In this document: positions 42,445 to 50,218 of the stretch, one piece after another | Numbering within the stretch: position 1 is the stretch's first letter | Layout: each line of letters opens with the position of its first letter | Origin: a virus | Virus record (IMG/VR): IMGVR_UViG_3300022538_000960 | Span: 1-64,000 of that record | Direction: 5' to 3' (one strand) | Length of the DNA stretch: 64,000 nucleotides | The notes under the pieces: model-generated | What the model was told of the DNA's origin: nothing | What the model saw: only the letters and a program-made list of their open reading frames with translations | Database searches by the model: none | Program-made: the position numbers and the translations under genes

Positions 42445-45162
42445 ATGCCTTTTAACGATAGCTCACTGAATCGGATAGGTTCAAACCTGATCGATTTCAA
42501 TCTTCGAGTTACTGCTCAGGCTGATATTGGAAAGAGTTTGCTGATCATTGGCACGTCTAGTGATGGACCTGTTAATGTTCCGATTAGAATAACGGAAATA
42601 GGTGGACTAGGCGCGGCAGCCGAGGTGTTCGGCGATGTTAGCAAAGGTTCTCTCCTGCATACAGCCATGGAAGCTAATCGTGCGAACAGGCGCGCAAAAG
42701 ATATCCGTCTCATGAGAATTAGTAACGGCAATGAAGCACAATTGTGTTTCAAAGAAGTTGATATTTCTGGTGAGTACGGAATATCTCCTCCAGCGAAAAG
42801 TGTTGACGAGGAATCTTATTATTGCACACCAGCTCCGGCAGTTCAAATGCCGGATGTGTTCTGTTTGACTGCAAAATACCCGGGTCAGATTTATAATCAA
42901 GTTTCGGTCAGAGCTGAAACCGGTGATGGCGACCTACATCCTGCGTCTCAATATATTGTGATTTATAATCCGAAAACTGCGAAGGAGTCCTGGTTTTCTT
43001 TTAATTACACAGATTTTGACGCAATTGTTGATTGCCATACTGTTGAAGACCTAGCTGATGCCATTAATGCGGATTCGAATTTGAATAGCATAATTATAGC
43101 AACAGTTAAAGAATTGAACGCAATTTTTGAACTCACCGCTTCTGATCCAAATGATCCAGCAAATACCAGGTGTGACCGGGGTGTTTCATATGACAGCAAC
43201 GGATATTTGAAGATCCAACTTAGTGAAATAACTCCAGTGTTTTATAATGATAATGCGAACTGCTGCATATCGAATGTTACTACCACTGGTGGAACTTGTA
43301 ATGTGCCCACGGCTGGTGATTTGATTGTGCAATTCAATGAGCTTTATGAGGTTCGTGAATATAAAGAATCAAATAAGAAACTCAAAGGACTTACCAACTG
43401 CATTCTTGATCATATTCCTGTAAAAGGTGTTGCTACGATTCCAACGACTACTCTGATAAAATATCGAAGTTTCACCGATGCCGAGTATGCCACCCCGCAA
43501 CTGATCATGCATTACAGAGGAATTGTCATAGCAACCATAACCGATACCGGGACTTTGGCTTTTGAGTTTGCATCCGAGATTTGCCCCGATGATGGCTATG
43601 TGGATGATCTATACTGTTTAGCGACCGATAGTATGTATATGGCAAACTATGGCGCTATTGGTGCCCTTCGCTCTAATGTTCAATTGGATGCTCTTCAGAC
43701 TACGTTCCATTTGTATGGAACAAAAAGTAGTCTTAAATATGAAATTCCATCTGGCCATTATAGGTGCGAATATGTCCCTGGAACTGAAATAGTTACAGTG
43801 AGTTTCTGTTCTGGGGAGGTTTTGCCTGCAGTTGGAACCGTACTGAGCTGCGATTATGATTCTTGCATTGAGGATTTGTCGTCAGAGGCTGGAACTTTGA
43901 CCGCCTGTTTGAACAGTAATGACTGGCATACATGGTTTGTGAGTGGAAAGACACTAACATTTGGTAAATCTCTTCCTGGAAATGCATCCTTCAGATATAG
44001 ATATAAAAATAAATTGGAAGAGGGAGCTGATTTTGTCGTCACGAGTTCGACTGGAAGAAAAAATGATATTGTCCAATTCACAAGTCTTGAAACTCAGCCG
44101 GAATTGAGCGGAGCTATGGATACTTCTGGAGTATTGCTTGGATTTGATTATATTTATCTTCCAGAGTGGATATCAGATGGTGCGGTTAAAACACTTACTG
44201 GTGGCACGAATGGAATTGATATGAGCAACTATGAAAAGTATGAGATTTTGCGCGAAGCTCTTGAAGTTGTCCAAGATTATCCAGTGTCATACATAGTTTT
44301 AGCTGGAATATATTTTGATGATACCAAAATCGTGTATGATCCAGAAACCGGCATTCCGCTGGAAACCAATGCTGGATTTCATACATTGCTTCATAATCAT
44401 CTTGAGGAATTGACCGGTTCGACCAGTGAGACCACTGGAATCATGTCGGCTAAACCCGCTGATGGAAATACGCCGGCAGATGTCAGAGCTTGGGTTGAAA
44501 GACTCACAGTGACAGATGCCAGCGATCCGAATCGGGCAGCGAATATCTTATCAAGTTTCGGAAGCAAATATATGACCATTGTCGGTGGAGAATTAATTTT
44601 CTCTAATGAGGCGGCATATATTCCTTATGCAAATACTACTGAAGGTTTGTATGGGGGACTGCTTTCCGCACTGCCAATAAATACGTCTCCGAGTAATAAG
44701 ACAGTGTTTGGGGTGACGAATGTAAGATATCTGATGTCCGGTGGTGAAAATGGTCAATTGGATCGATTGACAAGACTCAGACTTGTGACTTTCAAGCAAA
44801 AGCAAGATGGTGATATTGCCGTTGTTTCCGGAGTTACTGCTGCTCCATCTGGAAGTGATTATCAACGAGAAATGACCAGGAATACTGTGTTTGAATCGAT
44901 GGCGCTAATCCGTGCAGTCTGTGAACCATTTTTGGGTGAAGGTAATAGTCCACAAATTCGAGCTGCTATGGAAACTGCCATCAATTCGGCGCTCCAGAAA
45001 TTGGTCGAAATGAATCCTCCGGCTCTTAGTGAATATGATTTTACTATAAGATCTACCGCTGCTGATCAAGTACTAGGAATTGTAAACATTGATCTCGTGC
45101 TCGTTCCTGTGTTCGAGCTCAGAGAGATTCGCGTAACTGTAAAGTTGCGAGCTGAATTATAA
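42445..45162 (+). CDS. Tail sheath protein
   Basis: Protein of 905 residues. The N-terminus (SLLIIGTSSDGPVNVPIRITEIGGLGAAAEVFGD) and the C-terminus (NTVFESMALIRAVCEPFLGEGNS ... FELREIRVTVKLRAEL) match phage contractile-sheath proteins. At 905 residues it is longer than most; the middle (about 120-580) seems to hold inserted beta domains that decorate the tail surface. TAAGGAGGTTTT precedes the ATG. It shows that the phage is a myovirus. Confidence 0.85.
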   Translation: MPFNDSSLNRIGSNLIDFNLRVTAQADIGKSLLIIGTSSDGPVNVPIRITEIGGLGAAAEVFGDVSKGSLLHTAMEANRANRRAKDIRLMRISNGNEAQLCFKEVDISGEYGISPPAKSVDEESYYCTPAPAVQMPDVFCLTAKYPGQIYNQVSVRAETGDGDLHPASQYIVIYNPKTAKESWFSFNYTDFDAIVDCHTVEDLADAINADSNLNSIIIATVKELNAIFELTASDPNDPANTRCDRGVSYDSNGYLKIQLSEITPVFYNDNANCCISNVTTTGGTCNVPTAGDLIVQFNELYEVREYKESNKKLKGLTNCILDHIPVKGVATIPTTTLIKYRSFTDAEYATPQLIMHYRGIVIATITDTGTLAFEFASEICPDDGYVDDLYCLATDSMYMANYGAIGALRSNVQLDALQTTFHLYGTKSSLKYEIPSGHYRCEYVPGTEIVTVSFCSGEVLPAVGTVLSCDYDSCIEDLSSEAGTLTACLNSNDWHTWFVSGKTLTFGKSLPGNASFRYRYKNKLEEGADFVVTSSTGRKNDIVQFTSLETQPELSGAMDTSGVLLGFDYIYLPEWISDGAVKTLTGGTNGIDMSNYEKYEILREALEVVQDYPVSYIVLAGIYFDDTKIVYDPETGIPLETNAGFHTLLHNHLEELTGSTSETTGIMSAKPADGNTPADVRAWVERLTVTDASDPNRAANILSSFGSKYMTIVGGELIFSNEAAYIPYANTTEGLYGGLLSALPINTSPSNKTVFGVTNVRYLMSGGENGQLDRLTRLRLVTFKQKQDGDIAVVSGVTAAPSGSDYQREMTRNTVFESMALIRAVCEPFLGEGNSPQIRAAMETAINSALQKLVEMNPPALSEYDFTIRSTAADQVLGIVNIDLVLVPVFELREIRVTVKLRAEL

Positions 45163-45184
45163 TTCAAAAGGAGGTTAATAAATT

Positions 45185-45838
45185 ATGCCAGTTGGATTGG
45201 AAACTAGTTCAGTAACACGAACATATACGTCTTTTACGGGCGCGGATCTTAAAGCCATCTTCCATAACATCGTTATAGCTGAACTCATTGGTATTTCCTA
45301 TACTATTACCAGAGAAATTGCTCCTATCTATACTACAGGTTCTGCTGATCCGAGAAGTTTTAGCAAAGGCAAAAGAGGAATAGCTGGAACCATGGTAATG
45401 CACAATTTTGATAGGCACGCTTTGAGGAACATCATGGATAAGTCCACGTATGTAGCGAAGAATGACGACTTTCAAAGTGTAGGTTGGAAGCCAATAGATG
45501 AAATCAGTGGAATCGCTGGTGAAGGAAGATTAGGGGTCAGACTTGCAAATCCAATATATGTTGATCAGATTCCGCCATTTGATATTACAATTGCGTATGC
45601 GAATGAAACAGGACAAATGGCAACTGAGAGACTGATGGGGGTGCAAATTCTGAATGAAGGTCATGGGATCTCTATCGATGATCTAACAAATGAGACTAAT
45701 ATGACCTTTGTGTGCAGACATATTCAGGGTATGATCCCGGCGGAAACCATTAGCCCGTCAACTCAAGACCTGGAAAGACCTAACTATTCACCGTGGCGCA
45801 ACCTCGGAGGTGGAGCATTTACAGCCCCCGGTGAATAA
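45185..45838 (+). CDS. Tail tube protein (paralogue 1)
   Basis: Protein of 217 residues immediately after the sheath, with AAAAGGAGGTTAAT before the ATG. It contains SFTGADLKAIFHNIVIAELIGISYTI, a KGKRGIAGTMVMHNFDRHAL strand-turn typical of myovirus tubes, and IDQIPPFDITI-like VDQIPPFDITIAYAN. It forms the inner tube below the sheath. Two diverged copies follow. Confidence 0.8.
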   Translation: MPVGLETSSVTRTYTSFTGADLKAIFHNIVIAELIGISYTITREIAPIYTTGSADPRSFSKGKRGIAGTMVMHNFDRHALRNIMDKSTYVAKNDDFQSVGWKPIDEISGIAGEGRLGVRLANPIYVDQIPPFDITIAYANETGQMATERLMGVQILNEGHGISIDDLTNETNMTFVCRHIQGMIPAETISPSTQDLERPNYSPWRNLGGGAFTAPGE

Positions 45839-45932
45839 AGCATTTATTTGGAGGAAAACTTCTTCATGGATCCTCCAGCCACGGTTGTGGGAGGGCCACT
45901 CCCCATGGTCCTCCTGCAGCCGAAATAAATTT

Positions 45933-46121
45933 ATGAAAAAAATCATTGAATATACGTACGATGAGGAATCGGACGTTATGTATATATCCTTTGGTAAACC
46001 CAAACCTGCCGTTTGTCATGAAGTAGAAGAAGGGATGCTGCTTCGTAAAGATGCTGGTACGGGAATGTGGTGTGGTTTGACTATAATAAATTTTAGTAAG
46101 CGGTGTAATAAAGAAAAATGA
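45933..46121 (+). CDS. DUF2283 protein, copy 1
   Basis: Protein of 62 residues with the DUF2283 pattern: YTYDEESDVMYISFG, then VEEGMLLRKD and WCGLTIINFSKR. The family is widespread in bacteria and of unknown function, sometimes linked to toxin-antitoxin sets. It lies between two tail-tube paralogues, an unusual place. Start chosen at the in-frame ATG 45933. Its stop overlaps the next start (ATGA). Confidence 0.65.
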   Translation: MKKIIEYTYDEESDVMYISFGKPKPAVCHEVEEGMLLRKDAGTGMWCGLTIINFSKRCNKEK

Positions 46122-46297
46122 TTACATGGAATTACGATAAGAAAGCTGATGTAATGTATATCACTTTCGGTAAACGACAAAAAGACAATATTGATCACCA
46201 AGTTGAAGGGGGTATATACCTCAGCAAAAGCATAAATAATAAAAAGTGGTGTGGTCTAACAATTGTTGATTTCAGCAAGCGATGTAATTCGACATGA
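46118..46297 (+). CDS. DUF2283 protein, copy 2
   Basis: Protein of 59 residues, a tandem copy of the gene before it (WNYDKKADVMYITFG ... WCGLTIVDFSKRCN). It overlaps both its neighbours by ATGA junctions, so all three are translated together. Confidence 0.65.
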   Translation: MITWNYDKKADVMYITFGKRQKDNIDHQVEGGIYLSKSINNKKWCGLTIVDFSKRCNST

Positions 46298-47172
46298 AAA
46301 TACAACATAGACAATATGGGAAGGTGGGAAATCTGCGGCCTGCGGCGTATGATTCTCCACAGTCTATAACCACATTCACTGGGGCTGATATTACAGCTGT
46401 CGCCTATATTCATGATCAGCTTAAAGTGTTGGGTGAATTACAGACGATCTCCTATTCGATTCATCGTGAGAAAAGTGCAGTCATGCTTTTAGGGAGAATA
46501 GATCCTCCATGTTTTACTCGTGGTCCTCGGACGGTGGCCGGATCATTAATCTTTACAGTTTTTGATCGGGAAGTATTGGAAGAACTTCTTAATACATATC
46601 CGGACGATACCGTTGATAATGATTTCAGTACGCTCCTATTGGATCAGATTCCCCCATTTGATGTAACAATTTCGTTTATGAATGAGGATGGGTATCTATC
46701 CTCTATGGTTATCTACGGACTTGAAATTGTTGATGATGGGCAGGTTATGTCGATCAATGATATGATCATAGAAAATGTTAAAGCATATAAGGCTCGCGGA
46801 ATCGACCTGATGTATAAGAAATCTGGTGGAGTCTGGACTCCAGCTAGAAAATTTAATCCATCTGCTCGATTCGAATCTCTGAATCCAATGAAAGTTAGGA
46901 ATATTGAGGGGGATTATATAAAATATGTTGAAGAATTGGATGGTCAAATCGATGTTCTATACGCGCAAATAGTGGTTCTTAGTTCCGAGAATACTAGACT
47001 TGAGCTTACGGGCGGAAGCCAAAATGATATGGATGCAAATGAATTGGAAATTGTGAAATTGGAGGCACAAATTGAAAATTTGAGAAGAGAAAAGAGAACC
47101 ATAGAAGTTAAACTTGGAATTGAGGAAAGAAGGAAGGATTTAGGTTTATTGGGAACGAGCTGGGTTTCATAA
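46294..47172 (+). CDS. Tail-tube-like protein with coiled-coil tail (paralogue 2)
   Basis: Protein of 292 residues. The first 160 residues are paralogous to the tube (TFTGADITAVAYIHD, ISYSIHREKSAV, RTVAGSLIFTVFDREVLEEL, LDQIPPFDVTISF). The rest is a coiled coil (about 210-280). It may be a tube-initiator or tail-completion protein that meets the baseplate or tape measure. Ends just before a terminator. Confidence 0.7.
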   Translation: MKIQHRQYGKVGNLRPAAYDSPQSITTFTGADITAVAYIHDQLKVLGELQTISYSIHREKSAVMLLGRIDPPCFTRGPRTVAGSLIFTVFDREVLEELLNTYPDDTVDNDFSTLLLDQIPPFDVTISFMNEDGYLSSMVIYGLEIVDDGQVMSINDMIIENVKAYKARGIDLMYKKSGGVWTPARKFNPSARFESLNPMKVRNIEGDYIKYVEELDGQIDVLYAQIVVLSSENTRLELTGGSQNDMDANELEIVKLEAQIENLRREKRTIEVKLGIEERRKDLGLLGTSWVS

Positions 47173-47205
47173 GTTCCTATCTTACTCATATTCAATAACT
47201 TATCG

Positions 47206-47238
47206 GGCGGATATAAATTTTAATATCCGCCATTTTTT
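47206..47238 (+). terminator. Intrinsic terminator
   Basis: GGCGGATAT (47206-47214) pairs perfectly with ATATCCGCC (47223-47231), followed by ATTTTTT. It lies 34 bases after the stop of 46294-47172 and directly before a promoter-like motif. Confidence 0.85.
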
Positions 47239-47254
47239 GTGGGAAAATTGGGAA

Positions 47255-47270
47255 TTTGAGCTATAACATT
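47255..47270 (+). promoter_or_regulatory. Promoter-like motif, copy 4
   Basis: TTTGAGCTATAACATT, 17 bases after the terminator T-run and 16 bases before the ATG at 47286. A transcript would start close to the ATAGGAGC ribosome binding site. This is the best-placed copy to be a true promoter. Confidence 0.6.
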
Positions 47271-47285
47271 CGATAGGAGCAAATT

Positions 47286-48605
47286 ATGAATAAATTTCGT
47301 AGTGGAGAAAAATTGTCATCCATTGATATAACCAGTGAACGGAAGTTTGATCTTGATCAAATCCGATTAAAGCAGTTACGTAAGCTGAGAGAATATTACA
47401 CCGAATTTTATTCCGGGCAACAGGTAAAGGTGTATATTAACGATGTTCTTCTTGATTTAGTGGCTATTGCGTGGAATGCTACACAGAATAAGATGCCGGT
47501 GTATGGATTTGCCTCGCAGCTCTTTGATGCCGTTGCCGAAGGAACATTTATTGTCAATGGGGAATTTACATTAGCCTTCAAAGATGTTGCAACAATGCAT
47601 TTCATAAATAGACATATCAAAGGTCAGGAATATGATGCAGAGACTTATGCCGCAAATATTAAAAAACTGCGGGCACTTCCTAGCGCGTCGGTCATACATG
47701 AAATGGGACCGGGTTCCGTTGGACTTACCCCGGTGGTTGCTCAAGTTCAGGAACTTACAATAGATGAAGAAGGGAATGTTGTTCCAGACGGAACCAAGGG
47801 CAAAATATACGTATCAAAAAATCGAGTAGAAGATCTTTTTGGTGGGCCAGATAATTTTGATGATCTATGTGATGCGATGGAGGATTCTATTTGGGGGATC
47901 GGAGACTACTATAAAAATCAATATAAAAGGCCTGACGAAATTGATAAGGAACAGAGATTTGATTCATATGGAATAGGCTATGATGTTGCAGGAAAAGGGT
48001 TTAATTTATTAGTCACATATGGTAATCCAAATAATTCTGAATCTGAACATACATTGAAAACGCTAAATGATGTGCATATCCTGGGTAGTGCCCAATCTAT
48101 AGATCCAAATGCTGGATTCATTATCGAGACATATTCATTCTTTGCTAGGAATATGGATCAGCCCATGTCCAACTATAAGGGATTTGATAAACCGAATATT
48201 CCTACAGACAGAATTGGAAGGAGCCCAACTGTTCTTAATTTTACAGTTCCTCTCACCGCATTTGATCACTGCAATAGGGAATTTTTTGAAGAGCCAACAA
48301 GCATGATTCTGTCAATAAAAGATAAAATTTGGGATTTAAGGAGGGAGGACAAAAATTCAAAAACTTATTTTATAAGGTCGGAAATATTAATTCCAAGTGA
48401 TTGGACCGTTGATAATCCAGAAAATGAAACTAGAATTATTGAAAAAGGCCCCGTTACCAGAAAGAATCTTCTCAATTATTTTGCCAGCAAAATACATGAG
48501 GTTATTAAAGATGCTGCCAGGGCAACTGAGACCACTTTTTCATTCGTTACTAATATTTCATCTTCTCTTAAAACTGAATTTATCATAAATGTGTCGATTG
48601 AGTAA
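47286..48605 (+). CDS. Tail-tube/tube-initiator-like protein (paralogue 3)
   Basis: Protein of 439 residues. Residues 40-110 match tube-type or tube-initiator domains (YSGQQVKVYINDVLLDLVAIAW, KMPVYGFASQLFDAVAEGTFIVNGEFTLAFKD). The C-terminal half contains further beta domains. ATAGGAGC precedes the ATG. It likely joins tube to baseplate. Confidence 0.6.
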   Translation: MNKFRSGEKLSSIDITSERKFDLDQIRLKQLRKLREYYTEFYSGQQVKVYINDVLLDLVAIAWNATQNKMPVYGFASQLFDAVAEGTFIVNGEFTLAFKDVATMHFINRHIKGQEYDAETYAANIKKLRALPSASVIHEMGPGSVGLTPVVAQVQELTIDEEGNVVPDGTKGKIYVSKNRVEDLFGGPDNFDDLCDAMEDSIWGIGDYYKNQYKRPDEIDKEQRFDSYGIGYDVAGKGFNLLVTYGNPNNSESEHTLKTLNDVHILGSAQSIDPNAGFIIETYSFFARNMDQPMSNYKGFDKPNIPTDRIGRSPTVLNFTVPLTAFDHCNREFFEEPTSMILSIKDKIWDLRREDKNSKTYFIRSEILIPSDWTVDNPENETRIIEKGPVTRKNLLNYFASKIHEVIKDAARATETTFSFVTNISSSLKTEFIINVSIE

Positions 48606-49233
48606 AATCGTAGAACTTCAAAGAAAATATACGGATATTTATTTATCAAACTTACGTGGTAAGACCTATATTTTTAGAGATCCTACTTTGGGCGAATGGA
48701 TGAAGCTGGAGAAGTTTGAATTTTCAAAATTGAATGCCAGCGCATACTTGGTCGATACCTTATTGCTTCATCCTTCGAAAGAAAGCCTACTAGCGGGCGA
48801 GATCCTATCATTAGGCAATGAAATTTATAAGGTTGCTTCCAAATTTGCAGATGATAATGTAATTGCTGGAACGTTGGATACGATATCAAAGGACCTGAAT
48901 AGTGGAGATAGTATAGAAAGTGTTATTATGATTATCTGTTCGGCATTTCCATCCTATAAACCCGAAGACATATATGAATTCAATTTTGATAGATTGATGA
49001 CAAGACTAGCTCAAGCTGAAAAAATTCTTTCCCCACCGGAAGTTCCAGGGACTGTTGGAGATGGAACTCCTATTTTGCCGGAACAGGCTTCAGGAATTGC
49101 CAGATCGAAAAATGATTTGCAAATTGCATTGGCAAAACATAGAAGCCAAATAAAGAAACTTACGCCACATAAAGATTCGAAACCTTATCAAGATCTGAAC
49201 ACGAAAAAACCTAATAAGTTAAGGAGGGAATGA
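48589..49233 (+). CDS. Probable tail assembly chaperone
   Basis: Protein of 214 residues, first strands then helical, with a low-complexity acidic/proline middle (LSPPEVPGTVGDGTP). Size and position before the tape-measure-like gene fit tail assembly chaperones. It overlaps the previous gene by 17 bases. No slippery sequence is obvious. Confidence 0.5.
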   Translation: MCRLSKIVELQRKYTDIYLSNLRGKTYIFRDPTLGEWMKLEKFEFSKLNASAYLVDTLLLHPSKESLLAGEILSLGNEIYKVASKFADDNVIAGTLDTISKDLNSGDSIESVIMIICSAFPSYKPEDIYEFNFDRLMTRLAQAEKILSPPEVPGTVGDGTPILPEQASGIARSKNDLQIALAKHRSQIKKLTPHKDSKPYQDLNTKKPNKLRRE

Positions 49234-49234
49234 A

Positions 49235-49483
49235 ATGAGTTGGAAGATATGCCCCGCGTGCAAAGGAAAATGTTATATAATTTGCAAAGATTCGGATGGG
49301 AATGAAATTCCTCATAAATGCCCGGTTTGTGATTCTAAAGGCGAAATTTTTGTTGACGAAGTAAATCCCTACAGATGGTGGAGCCATCCATGCTATCCTT
49401 GTTACCCCATTTCTCCATGCATTGAATCAGATAGTACCGGGAATTGGCCGCCCGATGGCATAATTATTCAATATCAATACTAA
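49235..49483 (+). CDS. DnaJ-type zinc-finger protein, 82 aa
   Basis: Protein of 82 residues with CPACKGKC and CPVCDSKG, the CxxCxGxx pairs of DnaJ zinc fingers, then a Pro/Tyr/Cys-rich tail (HPCYPCYPISPC). AAGGAGGG precedes. Likely binds zinc; it may help tail assembly, by inference from position. Confidence 0.6.
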   Translation: MSWKICPACKGKCYIICKDSDGNEIPHKCPVCDSKGEIFVDEVNPYRWWSHPCYPCYPISPCIESDSTGNWPPDGIIIQYQY

Positions 49484-49499
49484 GGAAGGAAGGTAAATT

Positions 49500-49739
49500 A
49501 TGGATTTCCAAACTGGTGTATATTATTATCATTCAAAAGAAAAAAGAAATTACTTGTGTGTTGAAGTTAATAAAAGTCCGCATTGGGTTGAACCCGAAGA
49601 ACATGCTGCGGATGAAATACTTTATTCATTTAAGAGATGCAAGAAAAATAGTACTGCAATCGAAGATCATATCCCGGTCTATATATCTGATAGGCGATGG
49701 CTTAATCAATTAATTAATCAATTAAAGGAGGTGGAATGA
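49500..49739 (+). CDS. Hypothetical tail-region protein, 79 aa
   Basis: Protein of 79 residues with a beta N-terminus and a helical C-terminus, no known motif. AAGGAAGGT precedes the ATG. Overlaps the next gene by four bases. Confidence 0.55.
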   Translation: MDFQTGVYYYHSKEKRNYLCVEVNKSPHWVEPEEHAADEILYSFKRCKKNSTAIEDHIPVYISDRRWLNQLINQLKEVE

Positions 49740-50143
49740 TGTCTGTGGATCAGAAAGAAGAACAGACAGAATGGACATACCCGTTTACTGCGGAAATGAT
49801 GAATGGCTGGAAAGAAAAATTCAAGGATGTTTTTTGTCTTAAGATTAATGATAAGTTTTATGCTTATAAACCCTTGAGCGTGGGGGAACTTAGGGAACTT
49901 CAAGTTGCCGAGATGAAAACAATCAGAGAGCTGGAGTCAAATAATGAATTAACTGACGATGAAAAAATGACTTTTGTCCAAAGCAAATCGATGGAGCGGA
50001 CGGTCGCCACATGTGTCCTCTGGCCGGAGGATTTTAGTTCGCAATTAGATAGTGTCCCATGTGGAGTCGTTGATAGGTTGAACGCAGAAATATTCAAAGT
50101 TTCCGGTTATGAGGAAGCCACAACTGAGCCGATGAAATTATAA
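49736..50143 (+). CDS. Probable tail assembly chaperone, 135 aa
   Basis: Protein of 135 residues, mainly helical, after AAAGGAGG. It contains YKPLSVGELRELQVAE and a strand-helix end as in small chaperones that sit before tape-measure genes. Followed by a terminator-like hairpin. Confidence 0.5.
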   Translation: MMSVDQKEEQTEWTYPFTAEMMNGWKEKFKDVFCLKINDKFYAYKPLSVGELRELQVAEMKTIRELESNNELTDDEKMTFVQSKSMERTVATCVLWPEDFSSQLDSVPCGVVDRLNAEIFKVSGYEEATTEPMKL

Positions 50144-50185
50144 TGGGTAGGCTGGGGAGATAATAATTTCATGATATAAAATTAT

Positions 50186-50218
50186 GGCGGGAGGATTTGA
50201 TGATTCCCCCGCCTTTTT
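50186..50218 (+). terminator. Terminator-like hairpin overlapping a start codon
   Basis: GGCGGG and CCCGCC, extended by GGA/TCC with one bulged A, form a stem followed by TTTTT. The stem contains the GGGAGGA ribosome binding site and the loop the ATG (50200) of the next, giant gene. It could end upstream transcripts, mask that start, or both. Confidence 0.65.

Noticed and set aside
45866-45928. A 20-codon frame after the tail tube gene with GGAGG upstream
   Set aside because: Spacing is poor, the product is Pro-rich and of no known kind, and the area can fold as hairpins; chance is more likely.
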